A stretch of 64,000 bases of DNA from Thermolongibacillus altinsuensis (GCF_004341205.1 NZ_SLUL01000009.1:52159-116158), one strand, 5' to 3'; shown: positions 37,095-46,783, numbered from the stretch's first letter. Notes: generated by a model from the letters alone, not told the origin. Made by a program: numbers and translations.

Positions 37095-37587
37095 TCGAAG
37101 CGCCCCTTTCTTCATTTTAATGATCTCTATCATTATAACACGTTTTTGTGATTTCTACGTAGATTGCATCAATTATTTCTATCGAAATTGTAATTTAGGT
37201 TACGAATCGAATTCATAATATGAAAAGATATGAACACATTTTTGAAGCATAATTCTTCGTTAAGCAATGTTTCGCTTAATCACACTCTCCACTAACTCTC
37301 CACTACATTATCAAGAGCATTTGAAAATCGATTATGATGAACCTAAATGCTACGTTGACAAGAATGCCTTGATTACTTCAGATTCGTCCTCGATTGATTT
37401 TATGGCTTTTCGGGTCGTTGTCTTTTGTTGCGTTTCCTCATCTGAAAACGTTGATTCGTTTGGGCAGAATTTACGTGGTTGTTAGTTGGAATTGGGAATG
37501 TAGAAATATTGTAACAAACTTTTCATGCGAAATCAGCGAACAAGATTATAATGAACTTATAGGAACATCATGGCAAAAAAATAAAGT
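37095..37587. other. 493-base stretch with no assigned gene; one open minus-strand frame
   Basis: The + strand frames here are not protein-like. The minus strand is open from 37481 to a stop at 37350 and encodes PRKFCPNESTFSDEETQQ and IKSIEDESEVIKAFLST, which looks like the natural end of a protein. It has no start and was not recognised. It may be the C-terminal scrap of a lost gene. Confidence 0.4.
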
Positions 37588-37593
37588 TTGGTG

Positions 37594-38754
37594 ATGAAAA
37601 TGCATGGAAATGGACATCTACATCATATCGAGGATATCAATTATAATGAAAACCCTTTTATTGTCATTTGGGAAGTAACAAGAGCATGCCAGCTTAAATG
37701 CGTTCACTGCCGAGCCGATGCGCAGCCTGTTCCGGATCCAAGGGAATTAACGCATGAAGAAGGACTCAAGCTGATCGATGACATTTACGAAATGAATAAT
37801 CCGATGCTTGTTTTCACTGGCGGCGATTGCATGATGCGGGAAGACCTTTTTGAACTGGCGGATTATGCCATTAAAAAAGGCATGCGCGTCTCCATCACAC
37901 CAAGCGCCACACCGAATGTGACGAAAGAAAAAATGGAGAAGGCTAAACAAGTGGGACTTTCGCGCTGGGCTTTTAGCCTTGACGGGCCAACACCGGAAAT
38001 TCATGACCGTTTCCGCAGAACACCTGGCTCATTTGAACTTACAATTGAAAAAATAAAATACTTAAACGAATTGAACATGCCGTTGCAAATTAATACGGTC
38101 ATTTCACGCTACAATTATGACCATCTAGAAGAAATGGCGAAATTGGTTGCGGATCTGAAAGCGGTCATGTGGTACATCTTTCTGCTTGTTCCAACTGGAA
38201 GAGGGCAGATGAATGACTGCATTACCCCTGCCGAGCACGAAAAAGTGTTTCTCTGGCTATATGAACTGAGCAAAACAGCGCCTTATGATATTAAAACAAC
38301 CGCAGCACAGCATTATAGACGTGTCGTTCTGCAGCAAAAAATGCGCGAACATAAAATTAAAAACGGTGAAATTCGTTATGAGGATACGATTACAAGCGAT
38401 ACAGCCTCAATGATCGATGGCTTGAAGCGCGCTCCTAAAGGCGTTAACGACGGGAATGGATTCGTGTTCGTTTCTCACATTGGCGATGTCATGCCAAGCG
38501 GCCTGCTTCCGATTGTATGCGGAAACGTTCGCGAAACCCCTCTTTCGAAAATTTATCGAGAGTCAAAGGTATTTAAAGATTTGCGTCAGCCTGACAAATA
38601 CAAAGGAAAATGCGGCGTTTGCGAATTCCGTTATGTTTGTGGCGGCTCTCGCGCTAGAGCGTATGCGGTTACAGGAGATTATATGGAAAGCGAACCATTC
38701 TGTGCGTATATCCCGCTGGCAATGAGAAAGAAGGAAAAAGCGCCGCTGAGCTAA
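37594..38754 (+). CDS. radical SAM/SPASM enzyme (TIGR04053-like)
   Basis: The protein of about 386 residues has the radical SAM cluster motif CQLKCVHC near residue 33 in WEVTRACQLKCVHCRADA. Further motifs are VFTGGDCMMREDLF and FSLDGPTPEIHDRFR. A C-terminal SPASM-type cluster region follows (CGVCEFRYVCGGSRARA and later EPFCAYIP). Such enzymes bind extra iron-sulphur clusters and modify peptides or haem precursors; this subgroup resembles haem-d1 or AhbD-like proteins, but its substrate is unknown. The start is uncertain between 37588 and 37600, because no good ribosome site is visible. Confidence 0.8.
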   Translation: MKMHGNGHLHHIEDINYNENPFIVIWEVTRACQLKCVHCRADAQPVPDPRELTHEEGLKLIDDIYEMNNPMLVFTGGDCMMREDLFELADYAIKKGMRVSITPSATPNVTKEKMEKAKQVGLSRWAFSLDGPTPEIHDRFRRTPGSFELTIEKIKYLNELNMPLQINTVISRYNYDHLEEMAKLVADLKAVMWYIFLLVPTGRGQMNDCITPAEHEKVFLWLYELSKTAPYDIKTTAAQHYRRVVLQQKMREHKIKNGEIRYEDTITSDTASMIDGLKRAPKGVNDGNGFVFVSHIGDVMPSGLLPIVCGNVRETPLSKIYRESKVFKDLRQPDKYKGKCGVCEFRYVCGGSRARAYAVTGDYMESEPFCAYIPLAMRKKEKAPLS

Positions 38755-38814
38755 CTGTTTTCCCGATCATTTTCAAAGCGCTCTTTTCCAATGTGTTGCT
38801 GTTCAGAAATAGTG

Positions 38815-38845
38815 ACTGGCACGCCACGAAGTATGTCGAAGATTG
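38815..38845 (+). repeat. half-palindrome repeat, copy B
   Basis: It matches 23406-23436 in the same orientation, including the identical CGAAGTATGTCGAAG. It lies exactly before the point where the truncated TRAP permease becomes recognisable. Confidence 0.7.
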
Positions 38846-38854
38846 TTAGAATAC

Positions 38855-40134
38855 GAGAAAAAGAAAGTTATTTTACTGGAGGACAAGCAAAAGCGGCTGT
38901 TGTCGCAAGCTCTTTGCAAGGGATGGTTTCGGGGAGTTCTGTGGCAAATACTGTAGGTTCGGGATCGTTTACCATTCCAATGATGAAAAAGGCCGGTTAT
39001 AAGCCGGAATTTGCCGCTGCGGTAGAAGCTTCTGCATCTACAGGAGGGCAAATTATGCCACCGGTAATGGAAGCGGCCGCGTTTATTATGGCTTCGTACA
39101 CAAACACGCCGTATAGCCAAATTATGTTAGCGGTGATTATTCCTGCCGTTTTATATTTCCTTGGTGTCTTTTTAGGCGTACATTTCGATTCAAAAAAGCA
39201 AGGAATTATCGGTGTGCCGAAATCCGAGCTGCCGAGCTTCCGAAAACTGATGATGGAACGAGGCTATTTGATTTTACCGCTTGTCGTTATTTTCTACACA
39301 CTGCTTTCCGGCAAAACGCCGATGCGTGCTGCATTGGCCGCCATTTTCGTTGCGTTTCTCGTCAGCTTAATACGGAAAGAAACGAGAATGACGCCATGGC
39401 AAATCGTAAAAGCTCTTGAAGAAGGCGCCCGTGTTGCGCTTCCGGTAATTGCTGCGTGTGCGGCTGCAGGCATTATTGTCGGCGTTGTCGTCCAAACCGG
39501 TTGGGGCGGACGAATCGCAGATGGAATTATCGCTCTCGGGGGAGGATCGCTCATTTTAACGTTATTCTTTACGATGATTGCTTGTCTCATTTTAGGAATG
39601 GGGCTGCCGACGACGACAAACTACGTCGTAACCGCGACAATGGCTGCACCAGCATTAGTGTTAGGACTCGATGTTCCGGTGTTAGCGGCTCATATGTTTG
39701 TTTTCTATTTCGGAATTGTTGCGGATATTACACCGCCTGTCTGCTTAGCTGCGTATGCAGGAGCAGGACTGGCACGAGCGAACCCGTTTATGACAGGAGT
39801 GCGGGCGTTTATGTTAGCGACAGCAGCGTATATCATTCCATACGTCTTCGTGCTGAATCCGCAAATGATTTTAATTGATGCGGAACCGTTGTTTTTAACG
39901 ATTTCCATAGCCACAGCGATTATCGGGATGATCGGCGTGAGCAGTGCTATGACTGGGTACCTTGTTAGAAAAACACATGTTTGGGAGCGAATAGTCCTGT
40001 TTATTTCCGGGCTTTTCCTCATCTCACCGAATATGATGTATAGCGGTATAGGGATCGTGTTGTTGATCATCGTTGGGGTTGCTCAATCGAGAAGACCGAA
40101 AGAAACGAATAAACTTTCCAATGCGGCTATGTAG
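38855..40134 (+). pseudogene. fused TRAP transporter permease (4TM/12TM), 5' truncated
   Basis: The frame encodes the C-terminal two thirds of a fused TRAP permease: GGQAKAAVVASSLQGMVSGS, STGGQIMPPVMEAAAFIM and GLPTTTNYVVTATMAAPAL, with about ten membrane helices. Full-length relatives have about 650 residues and the first 200 or so are missing. They are replaced by the repeat at 38815 and the end of the radical SAM region. The usual TAXI solute-binding gene is absent. The transporter is presumably inactive. A terminator follows. Confidence 0.8.
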
Positions 40135-40143
40135 TGTTGAGTG

Positions 40144-40178
40144 AAAAGAGGATGATTTTCATCATCCTCTTTTATTTA
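40144..40178 (+). terminator. intrinsic terminator after the TRAP permease remnant
   Basis: AAAAGAGGATGA and TCATCCTCTTTT form a perfect 12-bp stem around TTTTCA, with a T-rich tail. Confidence 0.88.
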
Positions 40179-40295
40179 TCTTAAAATTAAAAATAGTCAC
40201 ATTTTTATTTACATACAGTGAAAAAGTGTGTAAAATGAAATAAAAATTTCATATAAATGTATTACAAGAAAAATTAATTTCAAGAGGTGTTAATC

Positions 40296-41678
40296 GTGGG
40301 GGATCAACAATTAGATGGCATGCTAGCCAGCAGGATGAAACATTCATTTCATTTACATGAGAAAGCGAAGGAAGTCATACCGGGGGGAGTCACAGCCAAT
40401 ATTAAATATTTTGCGCCGCATCCGATCATTATGCAAAAAGGGAAGGGAAGCCATCTAGTGGACGTTGACGGCAACGAATATATCGATTACTTGCTTTGTT
40501 ATGGCGCGCTCATTTTAGGGCATGGGCACCCAAAGGTTATCGAAGCGGTCATCCAGCAAATGGCGAACGATGGCACTACCGTGTTTGGTACGCCGCATGA
40601 ACTGGAAATGGTGATGGCCCAAAAAATTATTCATGCATTTCCAAGCGTGGAAATGGTACGTTATACGAATTCCGGATTAGAGGCTACATTGCTTGCGATT
40701 CGTTTAGCGCAGGCATTTACAGGAAAAACGGCCATTGCAAAATTTGAGGGACATTATCATGGCGGATATGACCAAGTGTTAATCAGTGTAAATCCGTCCA
40801 TTGCTGAAGCGGGGGACGAAAAAGAACCGAAAGCGGTGCCGGAGTCAAAAGGAATTCCTGCTCAATATACAGATGAAACGATTATTCTGCCATTTAATAA
40901 TATCGAAGCGACCGAAACGATTTTGCGAAAACAGAAACATCGTCTCGCAGCCGTTATTTTAGAGCCGGTTCAAGGAGGATTTATTCCAGCGGATGCAACT
41001 TTTATGAAACAGCTTCGTGCGATAACGAAAGAACTTGGGATTGTTCTTATTTTTGATGAAGTAAAAACGGGCTTCCGCATCATTTACGGAGGGGCACAGA
41101 CCGTTTACGGGATCGATCCAGATCTTACGGCCCTGGGGAAAGTATTAGGCGGTGGGTTTCCTATTGGAGCGGTAGGAGGGAAAAAAGAAATGATGGAACA
41201 AATGGATCCTCGCCGCGGCAAAGACGCGCTGTCGATAGAGACCGAGAAAGCGAACAAAACGGACACATTGTTTCATAGCGGCACGTATAACGGCCATCCG
41301 ACCATCTTAGCGGCGGGGCTCGCGACGTTAGATGTTTTGCAACAAGAAGGTACGATGACGAAACTATTGCAAATGACAAGCATGCTCCGTGAAGGATTGG
41401 AAAATGTCTATCATGCTTATGGCATACCGATGAAAACCGTTGGATTGGGAAGTAGCTTTAACATCGTCTTAACGGAACAAGAGGTGAAAAATTATCGTGA
41501 TTTGGCAAAAGCAAATATAAAATTGCGGGAAAAAATTGATTACGAACTGTTGTCACTAGGGGTGTATGCGAAACCAGGCAATCGCTATTCGGTGTCCGTT
41601 GCTCATACGCAAGAAGATATTGCTCGGACGATCGAAGCACATGAAAAAGCTATTCGGCAAGTAACCAATCGTTTATAA
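40296..41678 (+). CDS. class III PLP aminotransferase, glutamate-1-semialdehyde aminomutase-like
   Basis: GTG 40296 is preferred because AAGAGG lies eight bases upstream. The 460-residue enzyme has the class III pattern: YTNSGLEATLLAIRLA, GHYHGGYDQVLIS, LIFDEVKTGFRI with the PLP-binding Asp, and the Schiff-base Lys in LTALGKVLGGGFPIGA. It resembles GSAM but is not next to hem genes. It follows a TRAP permease remnant and precedes an RpiR regulator, which suggests amino-acid or amine catabolism. The substrate is not predictable. Confidence 0.8.
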   Translation: MGDQQLDGMLASRMKHSFHLHEKAKEVIPGGVTANIKYFAPHPIIMQKGKGSHLVDVDGNEYIDYLLCYGALILGHGHPKVIEAVIQQMANDGTTVFGTPHELEMVMAQKIIHAFPSVEMVRYTNSGLEATLLAIRLAQAFTGKTAIAKFEGHYHGGYDQVLISVNPSIAEAGDEKEPKAVPESKGIPAQYTDETIILPFNNIEATETILRKQKHRLAAVILEPVQGGFIPADATFMKQLRAITKELGIVLIFDEVKTGFRIIYGGAQTVYGIDPDLTALGKVLGGGFPIGAVGGKKEMMEQMDPRRGKDALSIETEKANKTDTLFHSGTYNGHPTILAAGLATLDVLQQEGTMTKLLQMTSMLREGLENVYHAYGIPMKTVGLGSSFNIVLTEQEVKNYRDLAKANIKLREKIDYELLSLGVYAKPGNRYSVSVAHTQEDIARTIEAHEKAIRQVTNRL

Positions 41679-41720
41679 TAGTAAACGAATAAGCTTGCTG
41701 TTAAAAAAGGATGAAAAACG

Positions 41721-42569
41721 ATGAATGAAGTCTACCGATTAATTGCCGAAAAGTTGCCCGAGATGAGTCGGGCGCAGCGGAAAATCGCGAAATACGTACT
41801 CAATCATCCGGAGGCAGTTCCATTTTTTACTGTAGGAAAGCTTGCGAAAATGACCGGAGTGAGCGAAGCGACAGTTGTCCGTTTCGCGATGTTTTTAGGA
41901 TTTTCCGGCTATCCGGAATGGCAGCGGGCGATGCAAGAATCGGTGAAGCGGCAATTGACAACGGTAGAGCGGCTGGAAATCTCTGGAGAAGTATATGATT
42001 CAGAAGATAAAGCGGTTTTCGACATGTTTCAAGAAGACATTGAAAGAATAAAAGCGATGTCGGCGCAAATGGACATGGAATCATTCCGGCAGGCCGTGCA
42101 ATACATTATTGAGGCGAAGCGAATCTTCATCATTGCGAACCGAAGCGCCGTTTCGCTAGGAACATTTTTAGAGTTTTATCTCGATGTATTACTGGAGAAC
42201 GCTGAACTCATCCGCAATCCGCATGGTATATCGGAAAAGCTGTTTCGCCTTAACGAAGATGATGTTGTGATTGCGCTCAGTTTTGCCCGCTATACAAAAA
42301 GCACAATCGAAGCGGTTGCTTTTGCGAAAGACCGCGGCTCAAAAATTATCGCTATTACAGACCACCTATTATCTCCATTAGTCCCTTATGGAAATGTTAC
42401 ATTATGCGCTCCGACGGAAATGCCGTCGTTTATCGACTCATTTGTCGCGCCGTTAAGTTTAATCAATGCCCTTATTACCGAAGTTGGCCGTAGAAAGCGG
42501 AGCGAAGTTGAAAAGCATTTATCCGATTTAGAAGAAACGTGGAAGAGATTTCACATTTTTTATGAATAA
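41721..42569 (+). CDS. MurR/RpiR-family transcriptional regulator
   Basis: The 282-residue protein has an N-terminal RpiR helix-turn-helix (SRAQRKIAKYVLNHPEAV and KMTGVSEATVVRFAMFLGF). A SIS sugar-phosphate-binding domain follows from about residue 130 (RIFIIANRSAVSLG, KDRGSKIIAITDHLLSPL). AAAAAAGGATG precedes the ATG. It probably controls the aminotransferase and the former TRAP transporter upstream. It ends with a strong terminator. Confidence 0.9.
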   Translation: MNEVYRLIAEKLPEMSRAQRKIAKYVLNHPEAVPFFTVGKLAKMTGVSEATVVRFAMFLGFSGYPEWQRAMQESVKRQLTTVERLEISGEVYDSEDKAVFDMFQEDIERIKAMSAQMDMESFRQAVQYIIEAKRIFIIANRSAVSLGTFLEFYLDVLLENAELIRNPHGISEKLFRLNEDDVVIALSFARYTKSTIEAVAFAKDRGSKIIAITDHLLSPLVPYGNVTLCAPTEMPSFIDSFVAPLSLINALITEVGRRKRSEVEKHLSDLEETWKRFHIFYE

Positions 42570-42589
42570 GCATCATAAAAAGGCGATAT

Positions 42590-42646
42590 TCCCCCTACAG
42601 ATAGACAGTGACGTTCTTGGGAGTCTATTCTGAGGGGATTTTTTTA
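42590..42646 (+). terminator. intrinsic terminator after the RpiR gene
   Basis: A long imperfect stem pairs TCCCCCTACAGATAGAC with GTCTATTCTGAGGGGA and is followed by seven T. Confidence 0.8.
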
Positions 42647-42750
42647 TGGCTGAGAAAGAACAATAGATAATCTTAAACGGGAGGTCATTTGTTTAGTGGG
42701 AGGAGGGCTAGTCTGATCGACAGCTCCGTAAACGCTTTCGAGTGTATACA

Positions 42751-42894
42751 TTATGAACGCTCTGACTCAATTTCTTTCATCGTTTCACACCATGTTTTTT
42801 TAGGAAGTTTACCCTTATGCATTAACTCAACTTCTTTCAACGACTCAATAATTGATTCCCTTATACTAGATTTCTCGCGAATTACAGTTTCCAT
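42751..42894 (-). CDS. 47-residue antitoxin-like small protein
   Basis: ATG 42894 on the minus strand follows GGAAGAGAAGGAG. The protein begins METVIREKSSIRESIIESLK and continues with the helical piece VELMHKGKLPKKTW. The pattern of Glu and Lys helices with a GKLPKKTW turn recalls the C-terminal toxin-binding half of RelB- or Phd-type antitoxins. No toxin gene adjoins it. The good ribosome site argues that it is expressed; the antitoxin call is tentative. Confidence 0.45.
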   Translation of the reverse strand: METVIREKSSIRESIIESLKEVELMHKGKLPKKTWCETMKEIESERS

Positions 42895-43139
42895 CTCCTT
42901 CTCTTCCTCCTTATCATGTATATACTGTGCACTCCTTAAAGATGGAGTATATATCCTAATTTATAGAAAATATACTGCAAAATTCACTCATTTGCACTTA
43001 TTTTTATTTATTTCATCTAAAAGCTGCTCAATTACACTTAATTGTATTCAAAACAAAATGTTGTGATGAAACTAAATAACTTAATTTGTAATAAGTTCAA
43101 GATAGCTATGTTTGCTCGATTTACGCCTGAAGTGAGAAG

Positions 43140-43442
43140 ATGAACATTGAAGTCCAAGTGACGCACCAACACGATATGACCGAGCGGGTACTGTATGACT
43201 GGGGGCAGTTGTTTTCCTTATCCTTTTCCAAGGAACAAGAATTCGCGGTATTGCCATCAACTATTATGATCACTATCCTCAACTACCCGCTATTTTCTCG
43301 CGAAACGGATCGCTCCCACACCGTATTTCACCTGCGAGAAGACGAAGAACATTTCCTTTGGAGCCCACATCTTGAATTCCATGCGATTCATCTGTCAAAG
43401 TTTATGGTAAAATGGAAGAAATACAGACGGGAGATGGATTGA
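43140..43442 (+). pseudogene. Rpn-family nuclease, central fragment
   Basis: The 100-residue piece starts MNIEVQVTHQHDMTERVLY, the second part of the PD-(D/E)XK core (E-x-Q), and contains TVFHLREDEEHFLWSPHLEF, strongly conserved in Rpn/PD-(D/E)XK transposase-associated proteins. The first catalytic residues and the C-terminal part are missing. A matching C-terminal fragment is at 24499. It ends just before the Wadjet operon. Confidence 0.75.
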
Positions 43443-43536
43443 TCGAATGGCTATGGTTGATGATGTTATTATTAGTAGTACATATGCGGAAAAAGAAAGA
43501 TATATAGGGAAGTATTCACTTGGGAGAGGTTTTCAA

Positions 43537-44553
43537 ATGGAACAATTGAAAAGATTATTAGCTACTTTTCCGAAGAAAACGATTTCACTAGGTGAGCTTG
43601 AAGAGTTAATCAAGCCTTGGATTCATACATACGATGAATTTTCCAAAACGATTTTACAGTTAGAGGATGAGCGCATTCTTGAGATGGTAAAGTCAAAAGG
43701 GCGTACAACAAGATCCCCGTCTTTAGCGTTTCACTATCGGATTGATAAGAGTCTATTAATGGGAGATTTTCATAAAGAACTGCAGCATTATCGAAATATG
43801 ATTCACCCATCGATTAAGATCGATTGGTATTACCGTAAGGATCCGTCCGTTTGGAAAAATGATTTACCTATGATTATGAAAATCGATAATTACTTGAAGA
43901 GGTATTCCTTTCCGACTGAGCCTGTTCCCGCACCGGAGCGCAGTGTTGAATTAGTCGGCGATGAGAAATGGATTACAGATGGCGGAGGAAAAGAACTATT
44001 AGAACGAATCGGAATTTTTAACAGCCTTCACATTATTCCCGTTTCCGAACCTTTAATGTTTGCCGTCAACCCAACAAAAGTGAACGAAACAACTCAACTT
44101 CACCTAATTGTTGAAAATAAAACAACGTACCAAGGTTTACTCCCAGTGCTTAAAGAGACCGCTTTTTCGACACTCATTTACGGAAGCGGGAAAAAAGTGA
44201 TTAGCAGCATCGAGCAGTTCTCCATGCAATACCCCGTAGACGCACACCATCATTTCTATTATTTTGGAGATATCGATCGTGAAGGGATTTCTATCTGGTA
44301 TTTTTTAACAAAGAAACAGCCCGTTTCATTAGCTCTTCCTTTTTACCGAGCTTGTTTACAAAAGGACGCAGTAGCTGGCAAGGAGTATCAAAAAGAACGG
44401 ACGGAAGCCCTGGAAGCGTTTCTTCGCTTTTTTACAGCTGAAGAACAGTCACAGCTAAAGTCTCTTTTCGAAATCGGCATGTACTATCCGCAAGAAATCA
44501 TAAAGACGCACGAATTACAACAAATTTGGAGGGAGTCGAATTGGACAACCTAA
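43537..44553 (+). CDS. jetD: JetD, Wadjet TOPRIM nuclease subunit
   Basis: ATG 43537 follows GGGAGAGG at eight bases; the frame is also open from ATG 43447, but that extension does not look protein-like. The 338-residue protein has an N-terminal winged-helix part and a C-terminal TOPRIM domain similar to topoisomerase VI subunit A: the Glu in LIVENKTTYQGLLP near residue 192 and the acidic triad YFGDIDREGISIW near 243. JetD cuts plasmid DNA that has been fully extruded by the JetABC motor. The gene overlaps jetA. Confidence 0.87.
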   Translation: MEQLKRLLATFPKKTISLGELEELIKPWIHTYDEFSKTILQLEDERILEMVKSKGRTTRSPSLAFHYRIDKSLLMGDFHKELQHYRNMIHPSIKIDWYYRKDPSVWKNDLPMIMKIDNYLKRYSFPTEPVPAPERSVELVGDEKWITDGGGKELLERIGIFNSLHIIPVSEPLMFAVNPTKVNETTQLHLIVENKTTYQGLLPVLKETAFSTLIYGSGKKVISSIEQFSMQYPVDAHHHFYYFGDIDREGISIWYFLTKKQPVSLALPFYRACLQKDAVAGKEYQKERTEALEAFLRFFTAEEQSQLKSLFEIGMYYPQEIIKTHELQQIWRESNWTT

Positions 44554-46040
44554 ATGTACTCGATGTAACGAACGGCTATCGCGAACGCATGAGAAGGCTG
44601 GCGCTTTTCGACCCTCTATTCGATCTCGATCGAAAACGTGAGGTGGATCAACACAATCAGCCTATTGATATGAAAGGTCTCGGGTTACTGACCTTGTTAT
44701 TTTTCTTTGAACAAAAACTGATGAGACAGTACAAAACTGGTGTGAAGCAATTAGCTTCTTTTTTGAAAAAACTGACAGAAAACGAGTACGTATTAGATGA
44801 AGCATCGTATGAAAGATTAGCCCGGTCGATTATTCAAACGTTTCGGCCGACGACGGGGAGAAAGCGAAGTTATTCCTTTTACGATTGGGAGGAAAGAACA
44901 GGAAGCACCATTGAATACTCCATTTTAAAAGCGAATAATTTCGATGTCAAAACGAATACGCAATATTACACGCTCGATGAAGATGGACTGGAGTTGTTGT
45001 TTGCGACAAAGGAGTTTTACAGTGAATTCCAGTTATCGATCAATCAATTAATGCTTCGTAAGCAATTAGAAAAAGGGGAGTTTAATGGAGCGTTGCGACA
45101 AATCAATGAAATGAGGATTGATGTAGAAACGTTGGAAGAACGTATAGTGAAGTTAAAACATGAAATTCAGCGAAGTATTATTTCAGAAGAAACGTTTGAA
45201 CGATATAAACAACTTCTTGAAGATATATACAACAGATTAGCAAGAGAAGACGAAGAGTTTAAAGAGCTGCGTGAATTTGTCAAAGAAACGAGAGAGCGCC
45301 TCTATTCGCGTGATGTTCATCAGAAAGAAAAAAAGACATATGAACTCATCTTGAAAATTACCCGGGAATTAGAATCGGTGCACTACGCCCATTCAAGTCT
45401 GCTAGACAAAGCTTTGTCTTTAAAAAATACTACTCTTGTCTCAGCACAAGAATCTCTTTATTATACCGGTCTTCATTCCTTTAATTTTGACCAGGATCTT
45501 GTTTCTTATATTGTTTCCACGCCTCTTCCACTAGAAGCAATGAAAGGAGTATTACATCCCTTTTTAAAGGTTGAAGAAAATCAGTTTTGGTCACCGCTAG
45601 CCGTTTTAGAGGAACAAAATATTACGGAAGAACGTGACGAAAGAGTCGAGAAAGGGTTTATTGAAGTAGAAGAGGGAAGCGGTGACGACCTTTACCGAAG
45701 ATGGTTAATGTCCAAATACAAGGAGTTAATGTGTTTATTTTTGGAAGCTTGTGAACATAATCGAGGCCATACCCTCTCGCAATTTATGAATTATTTAGAT
45801 GAAATAGGACAGTCACACATTTATGAACAGCGCTATTTTTACGATTTTTGGATTATTATGCACCAGCGTTCCCCCATTCAAAACGGCGAAATACAAGAGG
45901 AGGAAGGAAATACGCTGCTCGGAGACGCGCTCTCCCTTCTTGGAACGAACATACTGAACGTTCAAGAAGGTCAAGGTGTCATTGAAAAATGTGAGCGATT
46001 TTCCATTCAAGAAATGATCATAACGGTGAGTGAACAATGA
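44541..46040 (+). CDS. jetA: JetA, Wadjet kleisin (MukF-like)
   Basis: TTG 44541 has GGAGGGAG six bases upstream; an ATG at 44526 lies on that ribosome site and is less likely. The protein is about 499 residues, largely helical, with winged-helix ends and a central coiled coil (VETLEERIVKLKHEIQRS). It is the kleisin that bridges the JetC dimer and binds JetB. The identification rests on these features and on gene context. The stop overlaps the jetB start by four bases. Confidence 0.85.
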   Translation: MDNLNVLDVTNGYRERMRRLALFDPLFDLDRKREVDQHNQPIDMKGLGLLTLLFFFEQKLMRQYKTGVKQLASFLKKLTENEYVLDEASYERLARSIIQTFRPTTGRKRSYSFYDWEERTGSTIEYSILKANNFDVKTNTQYYTLDEDGLELLFATKEFYSEFQLSINQLMLRKQLEKGEFNGALRQINEMRIDVETLEERIVKLKHEIQRSIISEETFERYKQLLEDIYNRLAREDEEFKELREFVKETRERLYSRDVHQKEKKTYELILKITRELESVHYAHSSLLDKALSLKNTTLVSAQESLYYTGLHSFNFDQDLVSYIVSTPLPLEAMKGVLHPFLKVEENQFWSPLAVLEEQNITEERDERVEKGFIEVEEGSGDDLYRRWLMSKYKELMCLFLEACEHNRGHTLSQFMNYLDEIGQSHIYEQRYFYDFWIIMHQRSPIQNGEIQEEEGNTLLGDALSLLGTNILNVQEGQGVIEKCERFSIQEMIITVSEQ

Positions 46041-46783
46041 TGAATTATCCTGAACAAAAAATTATTCAAGCTTTTCAACTATATATGAAACTAGCTCGCG
46101 ATGGTGTTGTTGGTCAACAAGCGGTTCAGCTTTACAAAGCCGATGATGATATTCGTGGACTATTGGATATGTTTAGCAGAGAAGTAGATTGTGTCATTGT
46201 TATTACGAGTGAGCAAATGTTTTTAGTGCCGCGTACGAAGCTTTCGCCTTTTCATGTCAGCAACGATTGGATTAAACGAAATTATCTTCGCACAGGGGCA
46301 ACAAACGGGGACATTTATTTATTATATTTTGCAACCATTATATTATTCGGAAGTTTTTACGACACATATCAAAGTGAAAAACCAACGAGAACCTTTCTTC
46401 GTCTAGATGAGTGGGTGCACCTCGTCCAAGAGCGCATTGATCAATTAAAAGAGCATGACTTAGAGGAATTAAAACAATTTGAAAAAGAGTTTTCTTATAA
46501 TTGGAGCTTAATTATCGAAAAATGGGATGCGATGGATGATATAAAAGAGACAGCGAAGAAACAAAGCGGCAACACAATCAGTCGCTTAAGCTTTATCGAT
46601 ACCGTAAGACGATTTTTAATTGATCAAGGGCTTATTGTTGATATTGGGAATGATGAAGTGACATTAACGGAAAAAGCGAAAACGATTATACAGCGCTTCT
46701 TTATGGAAGTGGAATACAACAAAGGAATTTTCGAATTTATTTACGGATTTGAAAGGAAGGAAGAAGATGCCATCGATCAGTAA
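46037..46783 (+). CDS. jetB: JetB, Wadjet MukE-like subunit
   Basis: The 248-residue protein starts at ATG 46037 (ATGATG) and is coupled to jetA by a four-base overlap. It has paired winged-helix-like segments (RFLIDQGLIVDIGNDEVTLT) as in MukE-like KITE proteins, which bind the kleisin. It is followed by jetC with a 17-base overlap. Its call as JetB depends mainly on position between jetA and jetC. Confidence 0.83.
   Translation: MMNYPEQKIIQAFQLYMKLARDGVVGQQAVQLYKADDDIRGLLDMFSREVDCVIVITSEQMFLVPRTKLSPFHVSNDWIKRNYLRTGATNGDIYLLYFATIILFGSFYDTYQSEKPTRTFLRLDEWVHLVQERIDQLKEHDLEELKQFEKEFSYNWSLIIEKWDAMDDIKETAKKQSGNTISRLSFIDTVRRFLIDQGLIVDIGNDEVTLTEKAKTIIQRFFMEVEYNKGIFEFIYGFERKEEDAIDQ

Noticed and set aside
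39456..39878. 140-residue + strand frame within the TRAP permease
   Set aside because: It is a shadow of the conserved permease frame and rich in Cys and Arg without motif.
42689..43066. 125-residue + strand open frame
   Set aside because: Composition is rich in Ser, Ile and Phe with no domain logic, and the minus strand carries a better small gene with a ribosome site (42751-42894).
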